Source: Ranitomeya variabilis
Taxonomy: Eukaryota; Chordata; Amphibia; Anura; Dendrobatidae
Direction of reading: 5' to 3'
DNA: 64,000 nucleotides
Assembly (NCBI RefSeq): GCF_051348905.1
Contig: NC_135238.1
Span: forward strand, 92,379,988 to 92,443,987
In this document: piece by piece, positions 1 to 10,048 of the stretch
Numbering within the stretch: position 1 is the first letter of the stretch
How the letters are laid out: every line of letters begins with the position of its first letter
Notes under the pieces: model-generated
What the model saw: the letters and a program-made list of their open reading frames with translations, nothing else
What the model was told of the DNA's origin: nothing
The model's database searches: none
Program-made: the position numbers and the translations under genes

Positions 1-18
1 CAACTAAGCCACAGCACC
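1..18 (-). tRNA. tRNA-Thr-AGT: tRNA-Thr(AGT), 5' fragment cut by the window edge
   Basis: First 18 nt of the gene read on the minus strand (acceptor 5' strand and start of the D arm), identical to the same part of the full copies. The rest lies to the left of the window. Confidence 0.9.
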
Positions 19-465
19 ACAAGCTGGAAAGCCTATGAAATCTAGGGAAGATGTCAGCACCAATCAAAACTTTCAAGTGGTTAACTTAGCAAGACAACAT
101 TGAGTTGAGTTTCATTCCATGCACACAGAAACGTGGAACAGGATGTCTTTCTCAGTCATGAAGTCCAGCTTTAATTTGGGACTTATTTTTCTTCCAAGTT
201 ATGACACAAAATAGGCGGATTGAAGGAATCCTACGGCAGGGCCAAAGGAGGAAAAATTAGGAATGATTGAAAAGTTGGTATTAAAACCCTGAGCACTGGT
301 TTATTTCTTACAGAGTTTGCCCCATTCTAACTTTAAAAAATAGACACTGTAGGAGATAATATAAGGCCACTCTGACAAAAGCTGACATAAAATCTTCAGA
401 GAAAGCACACTGACTGGTAAAAATAATCATTACATCTTATCTCCTTAGCGCATGAGCGCCATGTA
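19..465. other. Spacer between Thr(AGT) and Ser(GCT) genes, array A unit 1
   Basis: No gene seen. It is the 5' flank of both genes, which face away from each other. Bases 208-310, reverse complemented, match array B spacers (patterns TTTCAATCATTCCTAAT, GCCTATTTTGTGTCATAA, AACCAGTGCTCAGG). Just before the Ser gene is a small inverted motif, GCGCATGAGCGC (near 448). Unit 1 has private differences from all other units near 144-160 and 230-236, as expected of a unit nearer an array edge. Later units have the same spacer. Confidence 0.85.
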
Positions 466-547
466 GACGAGGTGGCCGAGTGGTTAAGGCGATGGACTGC
501 TAATCCATTGTGCTCTGCATGCATGGGTTCGAATCCCATCCTCGTCG
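466..547 (+). tRNA. tRNA-Ser-GCT: tRNA-Ser(GCT), array A unit 1
   Basis: An 82-nt class II tRNA with a long variable arm. The acceptor stem GACGAGG/CCTCGTC pairs fully and the discriminator is G. The anticodon loop CTGCTAA gives anticodon GCT, which reads AGC and AGT serine codons. Anticodon stem ATGGA/TCCAT pairs fully. Internal promoters are visible: A box TGGCCGAGTGG and B box GGTTCGAATCC. It matches the vertebrate Ser(GCT) gene as I know it except in the variable arm (TGCATGCA). No intron and no encoded CCA. It faces away from the Thr gene 447 bp upstream. Confidence 0.97.
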
Positions 548-891
548 GTTTAATCTGCTTGTTACACGTTGTATTGTTTTGATTTCTTTTCTAGCCCAAG
601 CGGTAGATACTTCAAGCTTGAATGTTTATCTTCCTTTTTAAGAAAGCTGCTATCAAACTTTGCAGAGTCAGAAGTGTAATTCCACTGGTTTTATCTTTTA
701 ATGCTTGATGCATCCTTTATTCTCTAAAGAAAATTATATCATCTAATTCCTTTTTAAGCACTTCGACAGCAGAGATTTTTTTCTCTCAACTGCACTATGT
801 TAGGACTGTGGTAAAGACAGGTTTAATGTCATACAAGAACAAAAGTCCTCTTTTTTTGGCTAAAATGGCCCAAACTGAGGTGAAGAAAGAA
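548..891. other. Spacer between Ser(GCT) gene and Thr relic, array A unit 1
   Basis: AT-rich with no gene. The Ser terminator lies at its left end. Bases about 680-840 (CCACTGGTTTTAT, then TGCTTGATGC, then CAACTGCACTATG) are a diverged copy of about 968-1080, the segment beside the intact Thr gene. The relic and the intact gene are thus an old tandem duplication that includes flanks. Confidence 0.8.
577..580 (+). terminator. Pol III terminator of tRNA-Ser(GCT), unit 1
   Basis: First TTTT after the Ser gene, 30 nt past its end; a second TTTT follows at 587. Pol III stops at runs of four or more T. The first three T after the gene are not enough, so a trailer of about 30 nt is expected. Same arrangement in all units. 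Confidence 0.75.
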
Positions 892-965
892 AAGCACTGC
901 TGACATTCGAAATCAAGATTTTCTGTTTACTAAACAGGCGCTTTGACCAACTAAGCTAAAGACAA
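892..965 (-). pseudogene. tRNA-Thr(AGT) relic, unit 1
   Basis: Aligns without gaps over 74 nt to the intact Thr gene of the same unit at roughly 83-85 percent identity. The anticodon loop (TTAGTAA, anticodon AGT) is still readable, but the acceptor stem is largely lost on the 5' side, the T stem is mismatched (CTTGAT/GTCAG region) and the D arm is altered. It lies 345 bp past the Ser gene on the opposite strand. Decayed before amplification, since all 25 units share the same changes. Confidence 0.85.
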
Positions 966-1118
966 AATCCACTGGTTTTATGTTGTTATGCTTGATGCCA
1001 TCTTCCTTCCTTTTTGGCCCCTATACAGAAGAAATTCTTAATCTCACAATTGCACTATCAGTAGAGACGCAGCCAAGGTAAATTTGAGGTTTTACGCAAG
1101 TGAAATTCCCATTTTTAA

Positions 1119-1423
1119 GGCTACGTTCACATTTGCGGTCCTCGCCGCAGCGTCGGGCGCCGCAGCGGCGCCGCATGCATCATGCGCCCCTATATTTAAC
1201 ATGGGGGCGCATGTACATGCGGTGCACTTGCGTTTGGCGCCGCATGCGTCCCTGCGGCGCCCGCGTCGGGGCGCAGAGGACGCAGCAAGTTGCATTTTTG
1301 CTGCGTCCGAAATCAATGAAAAAAAGGACGCATGCGGCGCAAAACGCAGCGTTGTGCATGCGTTTTGCCGCGTTTTTGTTTGCGTTGTGCGCTGCGGCGC
1401 ACAACGCAAATGTGAACGTAGCC
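1119..1423. mobile_element. PIF/Harbinger-like MITE, unit 1
   Basis: A 305-bp non-coding element with perfect 19-bp terminal inverted repeats, GGCTACGTTCACATTTGCG, flanked on both sides by TAA (1116-1118 and 1424-1426). MITE-less units have one TAA at the same place, which defines the target-site duplication. A 3-bp TAA duplication fits the PIF/Harbinger superfamily. The interior is GC- and CpG-rich, full of CGCCGC/GCGGCG and GCATGC palindromes, unlike the AT-rich surroundings, and encodes no transposase. It lies 37 bp past the 3' end of the Thr(AGT) gene. Confidence 0.9.
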
Positions 1424-1453
1424 TAAGATAGGAAGTTTGTTTTTCAGATGATG

Positions 1454-1457
1454 AAAA
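1454..1457 (-). terminator. Pol III terminator of tRNA-Thr(AGT), unit 1
   Basis: AAAA on + is TTTT on the transcribed strand, 2 nt past the discriminator base. Present in every Thr(AGT) copy. Confidence 0.8.
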
Positions 1458-1459
1458 CA

Positions 1460-1533
1460 AGGCACTGCTGAGATTCGAACTCAGGATCTCCTGTTTACTA
1501 GACAGGCGCTTTAACCAACTAAGCCACAGCACC
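1460..1533 (-). tRNA. tRNA-Thr-AGT: tRNA-Thr(AGT), array A unit 1
   Basis: A 74-nt tRNA read on the minus strand. Acceptor GGTGCTG/CAGTGCC pairs (two G-U wobbles), D stem GCTT/AAGC, anticodon stem CCTGT/ACAGG, loop CTAGTAA giving anticodon AGT, T stem CTGAG/CTCAG, loop TTCGAAT, discriminator T. A box TGGCTTAGTTGG and a B box around GAGTTCGAATCTC are present. A34 would be edited to inosine, reading ACT, ACC and ACA threonine codons. The body matches vertebrate Thr(AGT). TTTT follows 2 nt downstream and the MITE starts 37 nt downstream. Confidence 0.96.
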
Positions 1534-1980
1534 ACAAGCTGGAAAGCCTATGAAATCTAGGGAAGATGTCAGCACCAATCAAAACTTTCAAGTGGTTAAC
1601 TTAGCAAGACAACATTGAGTTGAGTTTCATTCCATGCACACAGAAACGAGGAACAGGATGTAATTCTCAGTCATGAAGTCCAGCTTTAATTTGGGACTTA
1701 TTTTTCTTCCAAGTTATGACACAAAATAGGCGGATTGAAGGAATTCCACGGCAGGGCCAAAGGAGGAAAAATTAGGAATGATTGAAAAGTTGGTATTAAA
1801 ACCCTGAGCACTGGTTTATTTCTTACAGAGTTTGCCCCAATCTAACTTTAAAAAATAGACACTGTAGGAGATAATATAAGGCCACTCTGACAAAAGCTGA
1901 CATAAAATCTTCAGAGAAAGCACACTGACTGGTAAAAATAATCATTACATCTTATCTCCTTAGCGCATGAGCGCCATGTA

Positions 1981-2062
1981 GACGAGGTGGCCGAGTGGTT
2001 AAGGCGATGGACTGCTAATCCCTTGTGCTCTGCATGCATGGGTTCGAATCCCATCCTCGTCG
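1981..2062 (+). tRNA. tRNA-Ser-GCT: tRNA-Ser(GCT), unit 2, with an anticodon-stem mismatch
   Basis: Differs from unit 1 by A to C at position 42 (TCCCT instead of TCCAT), which breaks the 28-42 pair. The rest, including both promoter boxes, is intact. Possibly a weaker or inactive copy. Confidence 0.9.
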
Positions 2063-2406
2063 GTTTAATCTGCTTGTTACACGTTGTATTGTTTTGATTT
2101 CTTTTCTAGCCCAAGCGGTAGATACTTCAAGCTTGAAAGTTTATCTTCCTTTTTAAGAAAGCTGCTATCAAACTTTGCAGAGTCAGAAGTGTAATTCCAC
2201 TGGTTTTATCTTTTAATGCTTGATGCATCCTTTATTCTCTAAAGAAAATTATATCATCTAATTCCTTTTTAAGCACTTCGACAGCAGAGATTTTTTTCTC
2301 TCAACTGCACTATGTTAGGACTGTGGTAAAGACAGGTTTAATGTCATACAAGAACAAAAGTCCTCTTTTTTTGGCTAAAATGGCCCAAACTGAGGTGAAG
2401 AAAGAA

Positions 2407-2480
2407 AAGCACTGCTGACATTCGAAATCAAGATTTTCTGTTTACTAAACAGGCGCTTTGACCAACTAAGCTAAAGGACA
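2407..2480 (-). pseudogene. tRNA-Thr(AGT) relic, unit 2
   Basis: As unit 1, but followed by AAAGGACAAAATCC (one more G than most units), a state shared with the MITE-less units. Confidence 0.85.
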
Positions 2481-2634
2481 AAATCCACTGGTTTTATGTT
2501 GTTATGCTTGATGCCATCTTCCTTCCTTTTTGGCCCCTATACAGAAGAAATTCTTAATCTCACAATTGCACTATCAGTAGAGACGCAGCCAAGGTAAATT
2601 TGAGGTTTTACGCAAGTGAAATTCCCATTTTTAA

Positions 2635-2943
2635 GGCTACGTTAACATTTGCGGTCCTCGCCGCAGCGTCGGGCGCCGCAGCGGCGCCGCATGCATCATG
2701 CGCCCCTATATTTAACATGGGGGCGCATGTACATGCGGTGCACTTGCGTTTGGCGCCGCATGCGTCCCTGCGGCGCCCGCGTCGGGGCGCAGAGGACGCA
2801 GCAAGTTGCATTTTTGCTGCGTCCGAAATCAATGAAAAAAAGGACGCATGCGGCGCAAAACGCAGCGTTGTGCATGCGTTTTTGTTTGCGTTGTGCGCTG
2901 CGGCGCCGACGCTGCGGTGCACAACGCAAATGTGAACGTAGCC
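2635..2943. mobile_element. PIF/Harbinger-like MITE, unit 2
   Basis: 309 bp; left repeat has GTTAACATTT instead of GTTCACATTT. Near the right end it lacks the TTTGCCGCG stretch and has an extra GCCGACGCTGCGGT, so its inner right arm differs from the other copies. Confidence 0.9.
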
Positions 2944-2979
2944 TAAGATAGGAAGTTTGTTTTTCAGATGATGAAAACA

Positions 2980-3053
2980 AGGCACTGCTGAGATTCGAAC
3001 TCAGGATCTCCTGTTTACTAGACAGGCGCTTTAACCAACTAAGCCACAGCACC
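2980..3053 (-). tRNA. tRNA-Thr-AGT: tRNA-Thr(AGT), unit 2
   Basis: No difference seen from the unit 1 gene. Confidence 0.96.
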
Positions 3054-3500
3054 ACAAGCTGGAAAGCCTATGAAATCTAGGGAAGATGTCAGCACCAATC
3101 AAAACTTTCAAGTGGTTAACTTAGCAAGACAACATTGAGTTGAGTTTCATTCCATGCACACAGAAACGAGGAACAGGATGTAATTCTCAGTCATGAAGTC
3201 CAGCTTTAATTTGGGACTTATTTTTCTTCCAAGTTATGACACAAAATAGGCGGATTGAAGGAATTCCACGGCAGGGCCAAAGGAGGAAAACTTAGGAATG
3301 ATTGAAAAGTTGGTATTAAAACCCTGAGCACTGGTTTATTTCTTACAGAGTTTGCCCCATTCTAACTTTAAAAAATAGACACTGTAGGAGATAATATAAG
3401 GCCACTCTGACAAAAGCTGACATAAAATCTTCAGAGAAAGCACACTGACTGGTAAAAATAATCATTACATCTTATCTCCTTAGCGCATGAGCGCCATGTA

Positions 3501-3582
3501 GACGAGGTGGCCGAGTGGTTAAGGCGATGGACTGCTAATCCATTGTGCTCTGCATGCATGGGTTCGAATCCCATCCTCGTCG
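3501..3582 (+). tRNA. tRNA-Ser-GCT: tRNA-Ser(GCT), unit 3
   Basis: No difference seen from the unit 1 gene. Confidence 0.97.
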
Positions 3583-3926
3583 GTTTAATCTGCTTGTTAC
3601 ACGTTGTATTGTTTTGATTTCTTTTCTAGCCCAAGCGGTAGATACTTCAAGCTTGAAAGTTTATCTTCCTTTTTAAGAAAGCTGCTATCAAACTTTGCAG
3701 AGTCAGAAGTGTAATTCCACTGGTTTTATCTTTTAATGCTTGATGCATCCTTTATTCTCTAAAGAAAATTATATCATCTAATTCCTTTTTAAGCACTTCG
3801 ACAGCAGAGATTTTTTTCTCTCAACTGCACTATGTTAGGACTGTGGTAAAGACAGGTTTAATGTCATACAAGAACAAAAGTCCTCTTTTTTTGGCTAAAA
3901 TGGCCCAAACTGAGGTGAAGAAAGAA

Positions 3927-4000
3927 AAGCACTGCTGACATTCGAAATCAAGATTTTCTGTTTACTAAACAGGCGCTTTGACCAACTAAGCTAAAGACAA
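3927..4000 (-). pseudogene. tRNA-Thr(AGT) relic, unit 3
   Basis: Same decayed copy as in unit 1. Confidence 0.85.
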
Positions 4001-4153
4001 AATCCACTGGTTTTATGTTGTTATGCTTGATGCCATCTTCCTTCCTTTTTGGCCCCTATACAGAAGAAATTCTTAATCTCACAATTGCACTATCGGTAGA
4101 GACGCAGCCAAGGTAAATTTGAGGTTTTACGCAAGTGAAATTCCCATTTTTAA

Positions 4154-4458
4154 GGCTACGTTCACATTTGCGGTCCTCGCCGCAGCGTCGGGCGCCGCAG
4201 CGGCGCCGCATGCATCATGCGCCCCTATATTTAACATGGGGGCGCATGTACATGCGGTGCACTTGCGTTTGGCGCCGCATGCGTCCCTGCGGCGCCCGCG
4301 TCGGGGTGCAGAGGACGCAGCAAGTTGCATTTTTGCTGCGTCCGAAATCAATGAAAAAAAGGACGCATGCGGCGCAAAACGCAGCGTTGTGCATGCGTTT
4401 TGCCGTGTTTTTGTTTGCGTTGTGCGCTGCGGCGCACAACGCAAATGTGAACGTAGCC
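4154..4458. mobile_element. PIF/Harbinger-like MITE, unit 3
   Basis: 305 bp; GGGGTGCAG and GCCGTG variants inside. Confidence 0.9.
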
Positions 4459-4494
4459 TAAGATAGGAAGTTTGTTTTTCAGATGATGAAAACA

Positions 4495-4568
4495 AGGCAC
4501 TGCTGAGATTCGAACTCAGGATCTCCTGTTTACTAGACAGGCGCTTTAACCAACTAAGCCACAGCACC
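4495..4568 (-). tRNA. tRNA-Thr-AGT: tRNA-Thr(AGT), unit 3
   Basis: No difference seen from the unit 1 gene. Confidence 0.96.
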
Positions 4569-5015
4569 ACAAGCTGGAAAGCCTATGAAATCTAGGGAAG
4601 ATGTCAGCACCAATCAAAACTTTCAAGTGGTTAACTTAGCAAGACAACATTGAGTTGAGTTTCATTCCATGCACACAGAAACGAGGAACAGGATGTAATT
4701 CTCAGTCATGAAGTCCAGCTTTAATTTGGGACTTTTTTTTCTTCCAAGTTATGACACAAAATAGGCGGATTGAAGGAATTCCACGGCAGGGCCTAAGGAG
4801 GAAAAATTAGGAATGATTGAAAAGTTGGTATTAAAACCCTGAGCACTGGTTTATTTCTTACAGAGTTTGCCCCAATCTAACTTTAAAAAATAGACACTGT
4901 AGGAGATAATATAAGGCCACTCTGACAAAAGCTGACATAAAATCTTCAGAGAAAGCACACTGACTGGTAAAAATAATCATTACATCTTATCTCCTTAGCG
5001 CATGAGCGCCATGTA

Positions 5016-5097
5016 GACGAGGTGGCCGAGTGGTTAAGGCGATGGACTGCTAATCCATTGTGCTCTGCATGCATGGGTTCGAATCCCATCCTCGTCG
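5016..5097 (+). tRNA. tRNA-Ser-GCT: tRNA-Ser(GCT), unit 4
   Basis: No difference seen from the unit 1 gene. Confidence 0.97.
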
Positions 5098-5441
5098 GTT
5101 TAATCTGCTTGTTACACGTTGTATTGTTTTGATTTCTTTTCTAGCCCAAGCGGTAGATACTTCAAGCTTGAAAGTTTATCTTCCTTTTTAAGAAAGCTGC
5201 TATCAAACTTTGCAGAGTCAGAAGTGTAATTCCACTGGTTTTATCTTTTAATGCTTGATGCATCCTTTATTCTCTAAAGAAAATTATATCATCTAATTCC
5301 TTTTTAAGCACTTCGACAGCAGAGATTTTTTTCTCTCAACTGCACTATGTTAGGACTGTGGTAAAGACAGGTTTAATGTCATATAAGAACAAAAGTCCTC
5401 TTTTTTTGGCTAAAATGGCCCAAACTGAGGTGAAGAAAGAA

Positions 5442-5515
5442 AAGCACTGCTGACATTCGAAATCAAGATTTTCTGTTTACTAAACAGGCGCTTTGACCAA
5501 CTAAGCTAAAGACAA
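5442..5515 (-). pseudogene. tRNA-Thr(AGT) relic, unit 4
   Basis: Same decayed copy as in unit 1. Confidence 0.85.
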
Positions 5516-5668
5516 AATCCACTGGTTTTATGTTGTTATGCTTGATGCCATCTTCCTTCCTTTTTGGCCCCTATACAGAAGAAATTCTTAATCTCACAAT
5601 TGCACTATCAGTAGAGACGCAGCCAAGGTAAATTTGAGGTTTTACGCAAGTGAAATTCCCATTTTTAA

Positions 5669-5963
5669 GGCTACGTTCACATTTGCGGTCCTCGCCGCAG
5701 CGTCGGGCGCCGCAGCGGCGCCGCATGCATCATGCGCCCCTATATTTAACATGGGGGCGCATGTACATGCGGTGCACTTGCGTTTGGCGCCGCATGCGTC
5801 CCTGCGGCGCCCGCGTCGGGGCGCAGAGGACGCAGCAAGTTGCATTTTTGCTGCGTCCGAAATCAATGAAAAAAAGGACGCATGCGGCGCAAAACGCAGC
5901 GTTGTGCATGCGTTTTGGTTTGCGTTGTGCGCTGCGGCGCACAACGCAAATGTGAACGTAGCC
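5669..5963. mobile_element. PIF/Harbinger-like MITE, unit 4, 10-bp shorter
   Basis: 295 bp; lacks about 10 bp around the inner CCGCGTTTTT segment. Confidence 0.9.
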
Positions 5964-5999
5964 TAAGATAGGAAGTTTGTTTTTCAGATGATGAAAACA

Positions 6000-6073
6000 A
6001 GGCACTGCTGAGATTCGAACTCAGGATCTCCTGTTTACTAGACAGGCGCTTTAACCAACTAAGCCACAGCACC
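6000..6073 (-). tRNA. tRNA-Thr-AGT: tRNA-Thr(AGT), unit 4
   Basis: No difference seen from the unit 1 gene. Confidence 0.96.
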
Positions 6074-6520
6074 ACAAGCTGGAAAGCCTACGAAATCTAG
6101 GGAAGATGTCAGCACCAATCAAAACTTTCAAGTGGTTAACTTAGCAAGACAACATTGAGTTGAGTTTCATTCCATGCACACAGAAACGAGGAACAGGATG
6201 TAATTCTCAGTCATGAAGTCCAGCTTTAATTTGGGACTTTTTTTTCTTCCAAGTTATGACACAAAATAGGCGGATTGAAGGAATTCCACGGCAGGGCCTA
6301 AGGAGGAAAAATTAGGAATGATTGAAAAGTTGGTATTAAAACCCTGAGCACTGGTTTATTTCTTACAGAGTTTGCCCCAATCTAACTTTCAAAAATAGAC
6401 ACTGTAGGAGATAATATAAGGCCACTCTGACAAAAGCTGACATAAAATCTTCAGAGAAAGCACACTGACTGGTAAAAATAATCATTACATCTTATCTCCT
6501 TAGCGCATGAGCGCCATGTA

Positions 6521-6602
6521 GACGAGGTGGCCGAGTGGTTAAGGCGATGGACTGCTAATCCATTGTGCTCTGCATGCATGGGTTCGAATCCCATCCTCGT
6601 CG
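6521..6602 (+). tRNA. tRNA-Ser-GCT: tRNA-Ser(GCT), unit 5
   Basis: No difference seen from the unit 1 gene. Confidence 0.97.
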
Positions 6603-6946
6603 GTTTAATCTGCTTGTTACACGTTGTATTGTTTTGATTTCTTTTCTAGCCCAAGCGGTAGATACTTCAAGCTTGAAAGTTTATCTTCCTTTTTAAGAAA
6701 GCTGCTATCAAACTTTGCAGAGTCAGAAGTGTAATTCCACTGGTTTTATCTTTTAATGCTTGATGCATCCTTTATTCTCTAAAGAAAATTATATCATCTA
6801 ATTCCTTTTTAAGCACTTCGACAGCAGAGATTTTTTTCTCTCAACTGCACTATGTTAGGACTGTGGTAAAGACAGGTTTAATGTCATACAAGAACAAAAG
6901 TCCTCTTTTTTTGGCTAAAATGGCCCAAACTGAGGTGAAGAAAGAA

Positions 6947-7020
6947 AAGCACTGCTGACATTCGAAATCAAGATTTTCTGTTTACTAAACAGGCGCTTTG
7001 ACCAACTAAGCTAAAGACAA
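6947..7020 (-). pseudogene. tRNA-Thr(AGT) relic, unit 5
   Basis: Same decayed copy as in unit 1. Confidence 0.85.
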
Positions 7021-7173
7021 AATCCACTGGTTTTATGTTGTTATGCTTGATGCCATCTTCCTTCCTTTTTGGCCCCTATACAGAAGAAATTCTTAATCTC
7101 ACAATTGCACTATCAGTAGAGACGCAGCCAAGGTAAATTTGAGGTTTTACGCAAGTGAAATTCCCATTTTTAA

Positions 7174-7477
7174 GGCTACGTTCACATTTGCGGTCCTCGC
7201 CGCAGCGTCGGGCGCCGCAGCGGCGCCGCATGCATCATGCGCCCCTATATTTAACATGGGGGCGCATGTACATGCGGTGCACTTGCGTTTGGCGCCGCAT
7301 GCGTCCCTGCGGCGCCCGCGTCGGGGCGCAGAGGACGCAGCATTTGCATTTTTGCTGCGTCCGAAATCAATGAAAAAAAGGACGCATGCGGCGCAAAACG
7401 CAGCGTTGTGCATGCGTTTTGCCGCGTTTTTGTTTGCGTTGTGCGCTGCAGCGCACAACGCAAATGTGAACGTAGCC
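7174..7477. mobile_element. PIF/Harbinger-like MITE, unit 5
   Basis: 304 bp; GCAGCATTTGCATTT in place of GCAGCAAGTTGCATTT. Confidence 0.9.
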
Positions 7478-7513
7478 TAAGATAGGAAGTTTGTTTTTCA
7501 GATGATGAAAACA

Positions 7514-7587
7514 AGGCACTGCTGAGATTCGAACTCAGGATCTCCTGTTTACTAGACAGGCGCTTTAACCAACTAAGCCACAGCACC
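7514..7587 (-). tRNA. tRNA-Thr-AGT: tRNA-Thr(AGT), unit 5
   Basis: No difference seen from the unit 1 gene; the 5' flank is 1 bp shorter. Confidence 0.96.
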
Positions 7588-8033
7588 ACAAGCTGGAAGC
7601 CTACGAAATCTAGGGAAGATGTCAGCACCAATCAAAACTTTCAAGTGGTTAACTTAGCAAGACAACATTGAGTTGAGTTTCATTCCATGCACACAGAAAC
7701 GAGGAACAGGATGTAATTCTCAGTCATGAAGTCCAGCTTTAATTTGGGACTTATTTTTCTTCCAAGTTATGACACAAAATAGGCGGATTGAAGGAATTCC
7801 ACGGCAGGGCCAAAGGAGGAAAAATTAGGAATGATTGAAAAGTTGGTATTAAAACCCTGAGCACTGGTTTATTTCTTACAGAGTTTGCCCCAATCTAACT
7901 TTAAAAAATAGACACTGTAGGAGATAATATAAGGCCACTCTGACAAAAGCTGACATAAAATCTTCAGAGAAAGCACACTGACTGGTAAAAATAATCATTA
8001 CATCTTATCTCCTTAGCGCATGAGCGCCATGTA

Positions 8034-8115
8034 GACGAGGTGGCCGAGTGGTTAAGGCGATGGACTGCTAATCCATTGTGCTCTGCATGCATGGGTTCGA
8101 ATCCCATCCTCGTCG
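8034..8115 (+). tRNA. tRNA-Ser-GCT: tRNA-Ser(GCT), unit 6
   Basis: Gene as in unit 1. The spacer to its left is 1 bp shorter (AGCTGGAAGCC near 7592). Confidence 0.97.
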
Positions 8116-8459
8116 GTTTAATCTGCTTGTTACACGTTGTATTGTTTTGATTTCTTTTCTAGCCCAAGCGGTAGATACTTCAAGCTTGAAAGTTTATCTT
8201 CCTTTTTAAGAAAGCTGCTATCAAACTTTGCAGAGTCAGAAGTGTAATTCCACTGGTTTTATCTTTTAATGCTTGATGCATCCTTTATTCTCTAAAGAAA
8301 ATTATATCATCTAATTCCTTTTTAAGCACTTCGACAGCAGAGATTTTTTTCTCTCAACTGCACTATGTTAGGACTGTGGTAAAGACAGGTTTAATGTCAT
8401 ACAAGAACAAAAGTCCTCTTTTTTTGGCTAAAATGGCCCAAACTGAGGTGAAGAAAGAA

Positions 8460-8533
8460 AAGCACTGCTGACATTCGAAATCAAGATTTTCTGTTTACTA
8501 AACAGGCGCTTTGACCAACTAAGCTAAAGACAA
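8460..8533 (-). pseudogene. tRNA-Thr(AGT) relic, unit 6
   Basis: Same decayed copy as in unit 1. Confidence 0.85.
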
Positions 8534-8686
8534 AATCCACTGGTTTTATGTTGTTATGCTTGATGCCATCTTCCTTCCTTTTTGGCCCCTATACAGAAGA
8601 AATTCTTAATCTCACAATTGCACTATCAGTAGAGACGCAGCCAAGGTAAATTTGAGGTTTTACGCAAGTGAAATTCCCATTTTTAA

Positions 8687-8991
8687 GGCTACGTTCACAT
8701 TTGCGGTCCTCGCCGCAGCGTCGGGCGCCGCAGCGGCGCCGCATGCATCATGCGCCCCTATATTTAACATGGGGGCGCATGTACATGCGGTGCACTTGCG
8801 TTTGGCGCCGCATGCGTCCCTGCGGCGCCCGCGTCGGGGCGCAGAGGACGCAGCAAGTTGCATTTTTGCTGCGTCCGAAATCAATGAAAAAAAGGACGCA
8901 TGCGGCGCAAAACGCAGCGTTGTGCATGCGTTTTGCCGCGTTTTTGTTTGCGTTGTGCGCTGCAGCGCACAACGCAAATGTGAACGTAGCC
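8687..8991. mobile_element. PIF/Harbinger-like MITE, unit 6
   Basis: 305 bp; right arm has CTGCAGCGCAC. Confidence 0.9.
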
Positions 8992-9027
8992 TAAGATAGG
9001 AAGTTTGTTTTTCAGATGATGAAAACA

Positions 9028-9101
9028 AGGCACTGCTGAGATTCGAACTCAGGATCTCCTGTTTACTAGACAGGCGCTTTAACCAACTAAGCCACAGCAC
9101 C
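9028..9101 (-). tRNA. tRNA-Thr-AGT: tRNA-Thr(AGT), unit 6
   Basis: Gene as in unit 1; its 5' flank has GGAATGCC instead of GGAAAGCC. Confidence 0.96.
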
Positions 9102-9548
9102 ACAAGCTGGAATGCCTATGAAATCTAGGGAAGATGTCAGCACCAATCAAAACTTTCAAGTGGTTAACTTAGCAAGACAACATTGAGTTGAGTTTCATTC
9201 CATGCACACAGAAACGAGGAACAGGATGTAATTCTCAGTCATGAAGTCCAGCTTTAATTTGGGACTTATTTTTCTTCCAAGTTATGACACAAAATAGGCG
9301 GATTGAAGGAATTCCACGGCAGGGCCAAAGGAGGAAAAATTAGGAATGATTGAAAAGTTGGTATTAAAACCCTGAGCACTGGTTTATTTCTTACAGAGTT
9401 TGCCCCAATCTAACTTTAAAAAATAGACACTGTAGGAGATAATATAAGGCCACTCTGACAAAAGCTGACATAAAATCTTCAGAGAAAGCACACTGACTGG
9501 TAAAAATAATCATTACATCTTATCTCCTTAGCGCATGAGCGCCATGTA

Positions 9549-9630
9549 GACGAGGTGGCCGAGTGGTTAAGGCGATGGACTGCTAATCCATTGTGCTCTG
9601 CATGCATGGGTTCGAATCCCATCCTCGTCG
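9549..9630 (+). tRNA. tRNA-Ser-GCT: tRNA-Ser(GCT), unit 7
   Basis: No difference seen from the unit 1 gene. Confidence 0.97.
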
Positions 9631-9974
9631 GTTTAATCTGCTTGTTACACGTTGTATTGTTTTGATTTCTTTTCTAGCCCAAGCGGTAGATACTTCAAGC
9701 TTGAAAGTTTATCTTCCTTTTTAAGAAAGCTGCTATCAAACTTTGCAGAGTCAGAAGTGTAATTCCACTGGTTTTATCTTTTAATGCTTGATGCATCCTT
9801 TATTCTCTAAAGAAAATTATATCATCTAATTCCTTTTTAAGCACTTCGACAGCAGAGATTTTTTTCTCTCAACTGCACTATGTTAGGACTGTGGTAAAGA
9901 CAGGTTTAATGTCATACAAGAACAAAAGTCCTCTTTTTTTGGCTAAAATGGCCCAAACTGAGGTGAAGAAAGAA

Positions 9975-10048
9975 AAGCACTGCTGACATTCGAAATCAAG
10001 ATTTTCTGTTTACTAAACAGGCGCTTTGACCAACTAAGCTAAAGACAA
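9975..10048 (-). pseudogene. tRNA-Thr(AGT) relic, unit 7
   Basis: Same decayed copy as in unit 1. Confidence 0.85.

Noticed and set aside
441-465. GCGCATGAGCGC upstream of each Ser gene as a promoter element
   Set aside because: It is a short inverted motif at a fixed distance, but every unit is a copy, so conservation carries no information, and tRNA genes rely on internal boxes.
892-965. A functional second tRNA-Thr gene in array A
   Set aside because: The anticodon is readable, but the acceptor 5' strand does not pair and several stem positions are changed in all 25 units.
1119-1423. piggyBac- or Kolobok-type element (TTAA target)
   Set aside because: The left flank reads TTAA before GGC, but the right flank is TAAG, and the unoccupied units show that only TAA is duplicated.
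1084-1535. Overlapping open frames of 100-152 codons on both strands over the MITE and Thr gene, repeated in each unit
   Set aside because: They translate the GC-rich MITE palindromes and the tRNA itself in several frames at once, have low-complexity Ala/Arg/Cys content, start at non-ATG codons in places, and break whenever the MITE has an indel. No protein gene is supported.
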